A DNA stretch of 64,000 bases from Paraphysomonas bandaiensis (taxonomy: Eukaryota > Chrysophyceae), in contig CBFFRP010000276.1 of NCBI GenBank assembly GCA_965644295.1, positions 1 to 64,000 on the forward strand. Direction: 5' to 3'. The position numbers and the translations under genes were made by a program. Under the pieces are notes generated by a model. The model worked only from the letters and a program-made list of their open reading frames with translations, did no database searches and had not been told where the DNA came from. Below, piece after piece: positions 24,601-36,136 of this stretch (within the stretch, counting starts at the first letter, position 1; each line of letters begins with the position of its first letter).

Positions 24601-27600
24601 TCGTCTCTGTTACAGAAGTTCCTATTGAAATATTGGGCTTATATTCACTTCCAGGAGACAAAACAACTTCACAGGGACGCAGAAGAACGGTCGCCGGGTC
24701 ATCACATAATGCTCCTGGCATAGTAGCTGGAACCCATTTGTAATCAGCTAAGCGCTTAATCCAAGCAGCCAAACCGACATTCATCACTGATGCTCCTATA
24801 TCGCATGTATTATAATATTGCAAAATAAACGGCAACGCATAAATCTCTGATACTACTGACTAAAATTCAACGGACCTGGTTGGCCTGGAGGCAGGTAATA
24901 CATACGTGCGTATGCCGGCGGAGGGTATCGGTCCATATCCGGCGGAATACGATGAGAGGAATTCACGTTGGTAGTCGCCACCCAATTATTGTCATCTGCT
25001 AATTGCTCTCTTCGTTTCTCACCAGGTTTTCCACACAGCAACGATGATAGGTAGGGAGTTGAATCCGCAGTGACAGATGAAGCATAATCTGCATTTTCAA
25101 GAAGCAGACATATCATAACCGCAACTCTCGTCGCATTTGACATTTCACTTCCATGCGTAGACTGAATGATTTCAATCCACTCCTGTGCAATATCGACATC
25201 AACTATTTCCACCTTTTTCTTTGTGAGCTTACCCAAATTGAAAGGTAAGAACATATCAAATGACGCGTTCGATTGACGCAATCTAATTTGGGGAATAAGT
25301 GATTCTTCGTCAGCTGTCAACCGTCGAAGGTGTGCTTCTAAGGATACTCCATTCTGTGCTCCACACTTTGATAGAAACGTGTGATACAGTTTCATCCAAC
25401 GTGTATTATTTTCAAACCCTTTCTTGACATAAACAGATGCAACGTAACTGAGAGAGGAATCGCGTGTCCTGTTGGCACTGGTAAAATTATCCGTAGAAAT
25501 ATATGCACTGCCAGATGGCACAAGTTTAAGACACCGGGAATCTTCAACCAGCAGGTGCGATACTGCCCCTGGTCTCTCCGCAGTTAACGCCCATTGAAAA
25601 ATTGTAACTACATCGTTCACAATATCACTCGGTAACCGAGAACCTTTGTACAAATCTGCCCAGTAAGTTAGTAACGCAGAGCATGCCGCATCTACTCCAA
25701 TAACACGGGAAGGATTCAGAGCTTGTGCACGGGATATGCACAATCGTGAAAGCCTAATCTTATCAGCCACTTCATTATGTTGTGCGCTGTCCGACGGAGA
25801 TACGAGTGCCTCCTCTACGTCCTTGTGCATCAACTTCAATGACACGTTGGTAGACTCATTGTTACGGTGTTTTCTCTTCTTTTTAAATGATGGCTGTTTC
25901 ATATTTTCTGTTTGTTTCCTCCGCTCAAGCTCAACATGTTCCGCGGCGAGTAAAACGCCTTTTCTTAGCAAGTCGTATATCGGGAGAGACTGGATTCCTT
26001 GAAAATCCTCAGGTTTCGGCCACGCCAGTTTATCTAGTGTAACAAATGAGCCGTCAGAAGTATAAAATACGGGCCAGTGATTCAACGCCGGCAACCATTC
26101 GGTTCCACCTTCCGACGGAGCAGATTGGCTGGTTGGAGCTGTAGCTTTAATCTTTTCAGAGGAGACAGATGCGGCCGCCTCCAGAGCAGAAAGAAAAGAT
26201 AAAGCTCTTTTCACATGATCCTCATCATTAGACAGTTGGAAATACGATATTCGATCACGAAGTAATCTGGCAGTTACTCTAGGTATACAATGCCAGAGTT
26301 CATACCATGCACACTCACATAATAAATCGCTGGCAAATGGATGCAGCCCAAACCATCGGCACACTATATCTCTCGGAAGATATTTCATCATCTCAGGAGG
26401 AAGCCAAATAACCTCAGCTGATTTAAAAAATCCGACTTCAGTTGAAGACCTCCACGCTGGCACAATTCGAGTGTGTAATACAGCATTCCTAACTTCAGTC
26501 GCATCCAATCGTTGTCCCAATACTTCGACAACTAATTTCTCACTAGAACTGCACCAAGAAAATTCAGGAATCTGACGATATGCACTTCCGATGTTTGTAC
26601 TCAGCTGCTTAGCAGTAGATACCCAGTGCAAGTACAGTACAACCAGTCGTGGATACTGTGAAAGTAAACACATGTTCCATTCATTGTCTGTGAGACTTTG
26701 TACATCTTGTCGATCAACAGAGAGCAGCCATGACCCTTGCATATGAATTCCAGGTGTGGGAAGTGCTAGTTTTGTCGGGAGAAGGGCATAAAGTAATCCT
26801 GGTTTCATACTATCGGGTAAGCCAGTCTTAGAACAGATTGAAAAAAATAAAGACACCTCCTCAACTTGTGATGAATTGCCTTTAATACTCCACTTTTTCT
26901 TCGTGTGTAATTCAAATGCATTTCTTGCCGCGAGGTTTGGAACAAAACAAACATTTAAAAATTGAACTACATGAGATTGTTTTTCGTGCTCCAATCGTAC
27001 AGTGTCTGCATAAGATGATTTCCACTCACTACATACCGGAGTCTTACATGCTGTAAATGTTTCAGAAATAGGGCTTACAACATGATCACATACGCGGTAG
27101 AAATCGTCTTGGTAGTGTAATGTCCATTCTTTGGCATTGGTACTATTGAATGCTTGGCGGCCGAGCAGAACAGGCACCGTGGTAGACAGACCTGCAAGGT
27201 CGGATTTAACAGCATGCATACCGCCTCTTGGACGCTGCAAGAAAAAAGAACACCACCCACGTGCTGCAGAATCATGAGACATGGCCTTCGACACCTCCTG
27301 CTTCAGTGAGTTTAGCTCACTCGAATGTACCCACTGTGGCTTTAGAACCCAGCTATGCGTGGGCTCCATTGTAGGAGAAGTGGCTGGTTCATCAAAACAG
27401 AAGCTCCATGTGTTGTCACACACGACGACTCGGGCATACCGCTTGTACACTGCTTTGAATCCCACACCCATGAATCCAATTTTCCTTTTTTCACCGGACG
27501 ACCCTTTAGTGGACAGTCCCACACTTGCCAACCCAAGAACATCTAGAGGAGTGAATCGTCGCCCATTGTGGCAGAACAATATACCCTCAGGGATATGGGA

Positions 27601-28113
27601 GTGACTTCCGTGACTACTCTTAACTACCACTTTATTAGCTCCATCATCAACTGCATTTTGAAGTAACTCAAACAAATATAAATCATTTCGAGGAAACTGC
27701 TTTTCTAATATAGCTAAAAAACCACGTATCGAAGGTTCTAAAACCTGTCGAGAGTAATATCTTTGTACAGCTTCAACAATTATCCTAGCAATATCTATTG
27801 ATACATCTATTGCACTAGACAATATACTCTCTCTAGTTGGAGGTTGATTTATACATACTCTTCCATCTTTATACCAGACAAACTCATCTCTTGTTCTACA
27901 TAATATGTATATAGAAGATGGAATACTGATACCAAGAATATCAGAATATATATCTTCATTTATTTCGTTTGATTCATTTCTTACTATTGCAATGATACCA
28001 TCATCACTCACGACGATACAGAGCATCTCTTCATTGCTTGATGGGAGAACGAAACATGGTCCAATTACATTACGTAATATAGGTTCAGCTGCTAGTCTTA
28101 ATGGAAGAGTCAT
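21661..28113 (-). CDS. Giant GHKL-type ATPase protein (sacsin / NO VEIN-like)
   Basis: Exons 24876-28113, 23945-24795 and 21661-23892 join across 80- and 52-nt introns in phase to 2106 aa. I place the start at ATG 28113; the open frame runs a little further upstream without an ATG. Residues ~126-235 are a Hsp90/histidine-kinase-like ATP-binding fold: N-box with E149, N153 and D157 (FELLQNAVDDGA), then GILFCHNGRRF and the glycine-rich KIGFMGVGFKAVY (about 211-223). This arrangement, followed by a long unique tail, matches sacsin and plant NO VEIN-type proteins (chaperone-like or trafficking roles), but the rest is not recognised. Near the C-terminus there are three copies of a GRGRG..N.P[AS]W[LM]S motif (about 1826, 1876 and 1951) and a basic KKRKRS patch. 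Function unknown. Confidence 0.8.
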
Positions 28114-28433
28114 TTTCAGGTTAAAAGTATGAATAGACAAAAGAAATGAATTCTATGTTAATAATCTTCTCTGCACACATATACACGATCCATCTCCGCC
28201 AAAACAGAACACATACATACATACATACATACATACATACATACATACATACATACATACATACATACATACATACATACATACATACATACATACATAC
28301 ATACATACATACATACATACATACATACATACATACATACATACATACATACATACATACATACATACATACATACATACATACATACATACATACATAC
28401 ATACATACATACATACATACATACATACATACA

Positions 28434-28465
<32 letters not shown>

Positions 28466-29891
28466 CATACATACATACATACATACATACATACATACAT
28501 ACATACATACATACATACATACATACATACATACATACATACATACATACATACATACATACATACATACATACATACATACATACACCATACATACATA
28601 CATGCATACATACATACATACATACATACATACATACATACATACATACATACATACATACATACATACACCATACATACATACATGCATACATACATAC
28701 ATACATACATACATACATACATACATACATACATACATACAGGCAGTATCTGTGGAGGATATCTAGTCAGAAGAGTCAGTCATGTATTGTTCTTGTTGAA
28801 TATTTACATGTGATTATACATCATATCACTGAGCTCAGTATATATAGTCTTTACACACTTGATATGAAAGAATTCTGCAGAAGATAGCACTTGGTTCCGT
28901 GGTGAAATCCCTTATCCTATAATTGCATTCATACAAAGACAGAGGGATGTACAATGAACTTACAAACTTCTTAGGGTAATCCGGGATTTCTTTGGATATT
29001 ATTGATCTCGACTGCACTGATTGCTTAATTCGATGGTTTTGTAGGAAAGCACTTTGGACAAAACCACCACAGGAGATTGACTTAATATGGTAACTATTAA
29101 GACCAAAAATGGGGAAAGTTTTCTCAGTTGCGATGGCCAAACCACATATCTGCTCCTATTATAGTCACTATGTGTTAGATTGTACCTTTGAGCTATATGT
29201 GGTGCTATATAGATTGGAGAGTTCTTGAAACAACTTTGGTGTAATAGACAGACAAATATGCGGTAAAGAAATAATAAATGTAGCGGTGATTAGTAGAAAC
29301 TAATTGAAGTTGTCAGTCGATTCCATTCTTAAGACCCCTTGCGTATATACCCCTACTACTTATCCAGTGGAATATCCAGGAGTAAACAGTATTGTCAATC
29401 ATCTCCTGAGCACACCTCTTCCCTATTCCTAATAATCAGGAAGTTATATCCATCGATTGTACTGTAACCAAGGAATTACATCTTCATTGTCTGGTGATCA
29501 CTCTCTGTGGAAAGGCAAAATCATACCGTTGACACCTTGACCACTATCGTCTATCGTGTAATGTTTTTGATATGATTCGGCTTGATGTAACGTGTCGAGT
29601 GTTATTTCTATCTAACGATAATAAAATAGATGATTAGTACTGGTTAAATCTCTGAATTAATTCTGCTGCGTATAGTAGCTGTTACATTATATATTTTCGA
29701 CGCTAGCATGTAATGGTACGAGAGGGTAGGTATCTAAAGCTGGAATAGAGTAATTAGGTAATAAAGCTTAGAAAAAACAGTAGAGTTCTGGATAAACCTG
29801 AACAGCTATTTCATTCGTGAAAGTTTACAGGAACGCAACGACAAAGAAACGGAGTCAAAATAAGCACAAACTTACAATTATATTCATCAAA
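28114..29891. other. Intergenic region with the giant tetranucleotide repeat
   Basis: Between the start of the GHKL ATPase gene and the 3' end of the receptor-like gene. About 530 bp is the (CATA)n array. The remaining ~1.1 kb (28745-29891) is AT-rich with no supported gene. Confidence 0.5.
28210..28740. repeat. (CATA)n microsatellite, about 530 bp
   Basis: About 130 tandem CATA units, almost perfect over the first 250 bp. Interruptions: one CATATA shift near 28460, then two copies of a CACCATACATACATACATGC variant block about 84 bp apart (near 28586 and 28670), which shows a later internal duplication. Because CATA repeats contain no stop codon in any frame, long open frames on both strands (poly YICM/THTYI) are artefacts. 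Confidence 0.95.
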
Positions 29892-31165
29892 CTATAACGT
29901 ATAGCCAAGCATAAATATGAACACAGACACAAAGAGAGATGATATTGTCCACATTTCTCTAAACGATACCCTCTTTTTCAAGCCATAAAAAGTCACTCCA
30001 AACGGTAACGCTCTTAGTTTTGACAGAGCTAGACGATACTGACACACAGTATCTGAATTTTCAAATTGGTAACAAGATTGCACTCCTCCTAGAGCAATTT
30101 CAAGCCTAGAATAAATATTATTGCTAAGAACAGGAAACAATGAGGAAACTAGGTCACCTAAGGTTTAGTGCATCAAGTTGTGCCACACTCGCAGTAATGA
30201 CGAAAAGTACAGCGCCGTTGGATCCAATCCACGCCAGCAGTGCGATCGCATTAGCAGCTGATATTTCTTGAATAAGAAACCCCTACAAAAATGTGACATA
30301 TCATTACAAGCATCAAGTGTCACGCTACCTGAAGTAGAAATACTATTAGTGGGAAGAGAAATAGTATATTTTGAGTCACAATTGGGCTCAATGCAGAATT
30401 GAGCCTCTCATTTACTTCGTAAACGTCATCGTACCAGCTCAACCAATCTCTTATATCAATGGGGTAGTTTTCACGAGTCTCAACGTATTCAATTAGACGA
30501 ATCAATTTCTTTTCAAAGAAGGAGCAGGGTATTCGTACTAGGAGCACAGGTAGAAGCCATGCAAAATTAACATAAACATAGACAACACTGCTAGCACTCC
30601 ACGCATTCTTATGACCAACATGAAGAGGTTCTACTTCCCCGCCACTTCCATGCGCAAAGAATATTAAGCTGTAGTTAAATATACACCCTAATATTATGAC
30701 AGTTATCCAATTTCGAACCATTATCCGCAACTTCGTTTTGTTTATACTAGCCTCCCTCTCAACAGGCACAGATCTTATAGATGAAATGTTTTCATTCGTA
30801 GCCATACAACTCAACAAATGTATAAAATTTACACCACGGTAGGGGCAGAGTGAAATGTTGATATACGATGCAACTGCTGAAAAATTGAAAATAATCAGTG
30901 ATATAGTTAAGAAATCTAAAGAATCCATATGCCGCAAGGATTGAACAATTAAAAATATTAACAGAAAGACTGTAGATGCTGTAGCGACTACATTATAGGC
31001 TTTCCAATACATCGAGTCAGTACTAGTGATAGGTATTCCAAGTATGCGAAGCAGCAAAATCAACCATTCCAAACCCGTCCCTGTATTCGACAGTGTCTCC
31101 CTTTCTATCTGCCTGATATCTATATTAAGACTGCTGATATTCTCATCACCAACTATAGGGTTCAT
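29892..31165 (-). CDS. Gustatory-receptor-like seven-transmembrane protein
   Basis: Exons 30329-31165, 30158-30282 and 29892-30123 (introns 46 and 34 nt) give 397 aa, the usual size of insect gustatory/odorant receptors and their protist relatives. Hydrophobic segments lie at about 57-77, 84-105, 153-172, 192-211, 265-282 and 286-310, with the last at 376-397. There is no signal peptide. The C-terminal pattern matches the GR/GRL TM7 region: a leucine-rich helix, L..LPFGVTFYGLKKRVSF, then a final membrane helix that ends the protein with a Tyr near the terminus. The family forms ligand-gated cation channels in insects; roles in protists are unknown. Recognition rests on topology and the C-terminal pattern, so a structural comparison would be decisive. 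Divergent from the NIFK-like gene. Confidence 0.6.
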
Positions 31166-31587
31166 GATAAAATATAATCCGTTGTCCTTCTAAATAAAGT
31201 GGGATCACATGATATGCTAATGATACTTATATTTAACTGCATATCTAAAAGATTATATATATATAGTGGATAGTAACAATAGATACTATAGTTATGTACA
31301 CGAGAGTACAGAGTATAGAGAGCAGCAGTATACAGTGGTAGATCCACATATACTACTATACTACTGCTGTATATACACCAAACCATACCATACCATACCA
31401 TACCATACCATACGCAGTTGTAGGGGGAGAAGTATATACATATACTCACATATGCCTACTGTAGGGTACTGTACCAGTAGTTGGAGTGGGGGCTCGGAGC
31501 CACTCACCTTCACTCGCTCCCATATACTCATATAGTAATAACCAACAATCAACCTAACCACTATAACTTACACTAATTATAATTAAA
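31166..31587. promoter_or_regulatory. Divergent intergenic region, receptor-like / NIFK-like
   Basis: 422 bp between divergent starts. It includes six tandem CCATA units at about 31382-31412 and a CACTCACCTTCACTCGCTCCC tract about 90 bp before the plus-strand ATG. Both promoters must lie here. Confidence 0.4.
31382..31412 (+). repeat. (CCATA)6 pentanucleotide microsatellite
   Basis: Six tandem CCATA units in the divergent promoter region. Confidence 0.85.
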
Positions 31588-32118
31588 ATGGCTCCTTCTA
31601 AAAAACGTGAAAGAGATACTGAAGGTCAGAAAGAGACCCCAGTATTAAAGGGGAAAAAGACGAAGAAATCGAAGCAGCAGACGGATGACTCTTGTGTTGT
31701 ATACTTAGGACATATTGCACATGGTTTCTACGAAACAGAGCTCAGAAAATTCTTTTCACAGTTTGGTAAAGTAAAGCGATTGAAATTGTTTCGTAATAAA
31801 AAAACTTTGGCGTCTCGTGGCCACGCTTTCATTGAGTTTGAGAACAGCTCTACTGCTGAGACAGTTGCCGAAGCCCTCGATGGCTACTTCTTGAGCGACC
31901 GCCAACTCGTGTGTCATGTAGTTCCGACAAGCAAACATCACGAAGGCATGTTTTTACCTCCAAAACCTCAGGCTACAACTGAGGAATCGGAAGAGAGCGC
32001 ACCTGTGGGTGACGAGAATGAGGTGTCAGAGAAAACAATAAGCAGGGCGACGCGGAGACAAAAACAAAAACAAGAGAGATTGAAAGAGTTAGGAATAGAC
32101 TATGTGTTTATGAAATGA
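31588..32118 (+). CDS. NIFK/Nop15-like nucleolar RRM protein, single exon
   Basis: 176 aa with no intron. The basic N-terminus (KKRERD, KGKKTKKSKQ) suits nucleolar targeting. One RNA recognition motif spans about residues 35-112, with RNP2 VVYLGHI and RNP1 RGHAFIEF. It is of the MKI67-FHA-interacting nucleolar phosphoprotein (human NIFK, yeast Nop15) type, recognisable from VYLGHI.HGFYE.EL..FFSQFG and the later GMFLPP-like segment. Those proteins bind ITS2-containing pre-60S rRNA precursors. The C-terminus is acidic, then strongly basic and helical (RRQKQKQERLKELG). Codons at the 5' end are AT-ended. Identity good. Confidence 0.88.
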   Translation: MAPSKKRERDTEGQKETPVLKGKKTKKSKQQTDDSCVVYLGHIAHGFYETELRKFFSQFGKVKRLKLFRNKKTLASRGHAFIEFENSSTAETVAEALDGYFLSDRQLVCHVVPTSKHHEGMFLPPKPQATTEESEESAPVGDENEVSEKTISRATRRQKQKQERLKELGIDYVFMK

Positions 32119-32888
32119 GGGATTGCATTATAACTATTGATAGGCTGGGATATATATGTGTGTTTCAGTAGAGTGAAGCGCACGCAATAGTACTTATTCA
32201 TCAAATAATAAATATATTTTTCCTTTGACAAGTAGTCATATATTTAGCGAGTTAATTGTTTGAAACGCATTTCTTATTAAGTTAAAAGACGATGACTGGC
32301 AATGAAAACCAGAAAATGAGAAGACTCTCACACTAAATTATTCTAAAGAAGAGGGAAAGCGAGCCCTTTTTACCCCTAATGGGCTAATGGGAGTACTCAC
32401 ATGATAATTTAGTTTAATAATTAATTACTTTATATATGTCATTAATATTCTATAATTCCTCCCGTTTTTGAGAGACTGTGAGCTATAAGAAGTGATAACT
32501 TACTCCTGCAAATTATATTTTATATTTTCTGCATATGAAAACGTAGTGGTGGTGCAATTAACGTAAGAAACAACGTACAGCACAAATTATTAGTAGACTC
32601 ATGTATATCATGATAACATAAACCTAGTCTACAAGTTACTAGCACAACCAATGATCCAAAGCCTATCAATAGAATAAAATCACTATGTAAATATCGGTAT
32701 CCATCTCCTAATATCCACAGTAACTGTCGAATGATGCAGGCACTCTTACGCTATTTTCTTCTATCATTACCTTTAACATTTCGAAACTGGATCGAAAATT
32801 ATCAGGGAACCTGCGGATTATCACCGAACAGCCATGCAGAAGGCTATAGACATAGAGCTTGTCAGATTGAAGCGTACGCATATCAGAT
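32119..32888. other. Intergenic region between convergent genes
   Basis: 770 bp of AT-rich sequence with no repeat copy. Its right edge (32802-32843) may be the last exon of the neighbouring DUSP gene in an alternative model. Confidence 0.4.
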
Positions 32889-33877
32889 TTAGATTTTACT
32901 TACAGTTATAGTAGATCCGTCGATTTTTTTCTCCGGTTTATGTGTTCCCAGCACTCTGGTTTGTCCAGCTTTACTACTGTATTTCTTCGCCAGATTCTCT
33001 ACGTCGGACTTCTCGGCCTTCGCGAGAGCAGTACCAAAGAAAGCATTGATCGAGGCCACCTTCTCCAGGGTAATAGATGTATCGGTCATGTGATGGGCAG
33101 ACAAATTTTCCTCAGGCACCTGGGCAGCAAGGACTTCCAGGTGTATTCCGTTACCAGTGTCTTCCTCCATCATGTGTTCACCATTGTCCAGTCGGAAACT
33201 GTTTTGTCTGCTTTTATCATCTGTTCCTACGTCAGCTTTAGAGTCTGAGTGGTGGGTATGGATGGATTTGCATTCTGATGAGTCGATAATCCACTCGGAC
33301 GTATCAAACTTGCCGTCCTTAAAGTGCGGGTCCCCCTAAATTGCGAACTGTCCTCAACACAACGTAGGAATACATAGTAATGGCACACCTTCTGATAATA
33401 TGCCTTAATCGTAGGTCCACAACCTGGGTAGCATTCAATAAATACATTCCATGCATCCGGGCTGACCCGACAGTAATGTCCGGGACTATCCTTCATTGCC
33501 ATGATTAGGGAAGGCTTTCCGACCCATTGCTTTTTGTCTGGGTCGTACATCACAAGGTCATCGTTCCTACAAGGACCAGGATTCGGAGATACATATCTAT
33601 CATAATGGGTAAACATCAGCCACGCATTCATCCATGAAGAATCTACAATATAACACAAATGCGATTCCTGGACAATAGTTATTTGCACCATTTAATGATT
33701 TATAGTACATACACTTGTTGCAATATCATTTACAACAACTCTCCGCAGTTCATCTTCTCTATCATTAACAACATGACCATATCTCAGATTGCCATATCGG
33801 TCATAATAGATGTCTTTTGGATCATAAGCAGGTGGAATAGTTACCTCCTCACCTTCACTCGAACTAGAGCAGCCCAT
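32889..33877 (-). CDS. Putatively N-myristoylated DUSP-domain protein
   Basis: Exons 33713-33877, 33389-33667 and 32889-33335 join in phase (introns 45 and 53 nt) to 296 aa. The N-terminus MGCSSSSEGEE carries Gly2 for N-myristoylation and Cys3 for palmitoylation, so peripheral membrane attachment is likely. Residues ~58-165 match the DUSP fold found in ubiquitin-specific proteases: (I)VDSSWMNAW, a PGPCRNDDLV segment, VSPDAWNVFIECYPGCGP and a terminal KFDTSEWII. No protease Cys/His boxes follow; the C-terminal half is unrecognised and Lys/Ser-rich. Alternative end: a strong GTAAGT at 32903 could splice over 60 nt to an exon at 32802-32843, replacing the last four codons with 13. Family role: protein-protein contacts in ubiquitin pathways; here unknown. 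Confidence 0.75.
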
Positions 33878-34286
33878 TGGAATTCCTTACTAGATAGATA
33901 TGAAATACCTTACTCGTATAGGATATGAATTGTTTAAATAAACTTCTATGTAAAAAGGAGGGTGTATGAAGGCATATAAGAGCACCAAGCAGCTGCAGAG
34001 TCTAGCCGCTGAGCTACTGTGTACTGACATGGATCACAATACAAACGTAAGTATATTACGTAATGTGGTTTTTGGACACTTTCTTTCTAAAAATCTTAAA
34101 ATTTCAATATTGGTCTCGTTTTCATATCAAAATATCTAGAAGTTTTAGTTGCACTGTGGGGTTTACTGTAGATACTCTCATATAAAAATCCTGTTTTTTG
34201 GCCTGCTATCTATTGTACACACTTACAGGAAATTACTTAAAGAACTGTTCCATTCAAACTATCTTCCAGAGTATCTGCTACTTGCT
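33878..34286. promoter_or_regulatory. Divergent intergenic region, DUSP protein / acylphosphatase
   Basis: About 410 bp between divergent starts. A mini-exon-like ATG GAT CAC AAT ACA AAC followed by GTAAGT at 34029-34046 may be a non-coding or upstream first exon of the acylphosphatase transcript, but its phase does not fit the coding model. Confidence 0.35.
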
Positions 34287-34752
34287 ATGGATATTGAGGA
34301 CAATCATGCTATGGATAATGAAATGAAAAGTGTCGCATTTGAAATATTTGGAAAGGTGTTGTGCATTATATTTACTTCATATTTCTTAGTATTTACATCA
34401 GGTTCAAAGGGTTTATTTTAGAAAGCATACTTTGGTAATTCCTAGAAGAAATGTTCGTTTGTGACTAATGAATAAGTGAAGGAGAAAGCATTAGAGCTTG
34501 GACTTCGGGGTTGGGTTCAAAATACCAATCGCGGTACTGTGATTGGTTGCGCTCAAGGGCCGGTTCCACAAGTCGACCTCATGAAAGAGTGGCTTGAAAC
34601 TACTGGGTATTGTTTAAAAGATTACTACAATGGTGCTCATATTACCGTTTATGGAAAATAGGTCGCCGAAGTCTAGAATCGATGAAGCTGTTTTCAAGGA
34701 TGAAAGGCCAATTAGCGATTGGCAATTTGACGATTTCGAAATAAAAAGGTAG
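34287..34752 (+). CDS. Acylphosphatase (4 exons)
   Basis: Exons 34287-34355, 34402-34434, 34482-34606 and 34662-34752 give 105 aa. The 11-codon second exon restores the catalytic loop, and introns are 46-55 nt. The fold is read end to end: FEIFGK/VQRVYFRKHT/..LGLRGWVQNTNRGTV, MKEWLETTG/SPKSRIDEAVF and a C-terminal FDDFEIKR. The phosphate-binding Arg30 and catalytic Asn48 keep the 18-residue spacing of muscle and common-type acylphosphatase. Family members hydrolyse carboxyl-phosphate bonds such as acyl phosphates and 1,3-bisphosphoglycerate. Oddity: the usual Gly of VQGV in the phosphate loop is Arg. The exact start is uncertain, because an upstream exon is possible. Confidence 0.9.
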
Positions 34753-36136
34753 TTCTCAATATGACCGTGTTCGCTACCAATGCTTTCACTTTATTGATTG
34801 AGTATGATTTAAACTGTGTTATTTTTCAATTCTAATAAACATAAGAATGTCTTTGTTATTACTACCTTCCAGTACATAGTAATGTCTCTCCTTTATATCC
34901 ATTCTAGTTCTCACTATCTTAAACATATACTGTATGGTGACATACTCTGTATACTGAGGAGAAAACATATATAAACCTGCTGAAGCAATATATCATCTGA
35001 TATAAGTAGTTGTGTAGGCACATATACATATTAAAGTCAATAACTATGGTACAAACATTTTCACAGACAATAACACTGAGTATTCATCACCCATGTCATT
35101 GATGCAGCAAGTACCTAGGTCAATATGTAGTGGAAATCAATATGATTAATGACACCTAAGGTAACCATAGAAGAATTGGTGTTCTTGAGAGGATCATGCG
35201 ACAGCAGCTTAGATTAGACGGAAAATTATCTTCCTCAAGGAACAAAATCTCGAAGAGTTTTACCATCTATAAGGAATTCCATCACGTGGGTCAGCATGTC
35301 GTGACTTTTACTTGGTCTGTAGTCTGTAAGAAGTCGTCACCGATGAGGTTGACCACCCTCTTTCTTTTTCTTACTTCACAATCCAGCGACTTTACCCATT
35401 TCTTGACCCATTCAAGTCACCGATATACATTAAATATGCTTACAAAAGTGATTTGCTTCGTATCAGTCGTCGTCAATGAAGTCTGCTTGTAGCATTTCCA
35501 TTCTTGTAACCAATAACTCAAATGTAGTGTACATATTCTGCCAATTATTCAAGCTTAACTATTCCAATGAAGACACTATATAGTATAGTTTTATCTTATC
35601 GAAACGCCTTAGAAAACATACTGTCGAGAACGATAAAACATACTGTGAATACTTTCTCTGACAAGCAGTGACTGCATTGCAGTTGCTCTATTGTTCTATA
35701 TATATAGCATGGAAACTTATGAAAAGGATCTTAAAAGGAGCAGAGGAAATGATTTATACTAATATCTAGACTAGATAAAGATATTCAGGAGGATGCATGC
35801 AGATAGATAACCGTAAACTATAAAAATAGGGGATATTTTTACCATACTTCAAAAACTCGGATTTTGGCATACGGACAACACAGCAGCACAAGATCCAGAG
35901 TGGTATATACTGAATATACACTCCCGTATTGGATGTACATGTATGTCTGTCGATGAACTCAACATATATTTTTGTATGCAGACAGTTGTATATGTATGTG
36001 TTGTACAGTGTATATATATATATAGTAGCACAGCACAGTGTCTGGCTTGTATATATGATACTCCTCTCATCAATATCATCATAAATAAGCACTATAGCAC
36101 CAGAAGAGTCATCTTAGTTACACTTTTATAAAAAAT
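34753..36136. other. Intergenic region, acylphosphatase to COMMD4
   Basis: AT-rich. A more balanced patch at about 35190-35490 contains a 41-codon minus-strand frame (a WVKKWVKSLDCEV-like start) and a further plus-strand frame. It may be a decayed coding remnant, but nothing is recognisable. Confidence 0.35.

Noticed and set aside
24835-28140. TTG starts for the GHKL ATPase exons
   Set aside because: The segments are internal exons with clean splice sites, and ATG 28113 is the natural start of the whole gene.
28210-28740. CRISPR-like regular repeat
   Set aside because: Simple tetranucleotide tandem repeat without spacers, in a eukaryotic genome.
28121-28766. Long open reading frames of ~190-206 codons on both strands in the CATA array
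   Set aside because: CATA repeats lack stop codons in every frame; the frames are products of the microsatellite.
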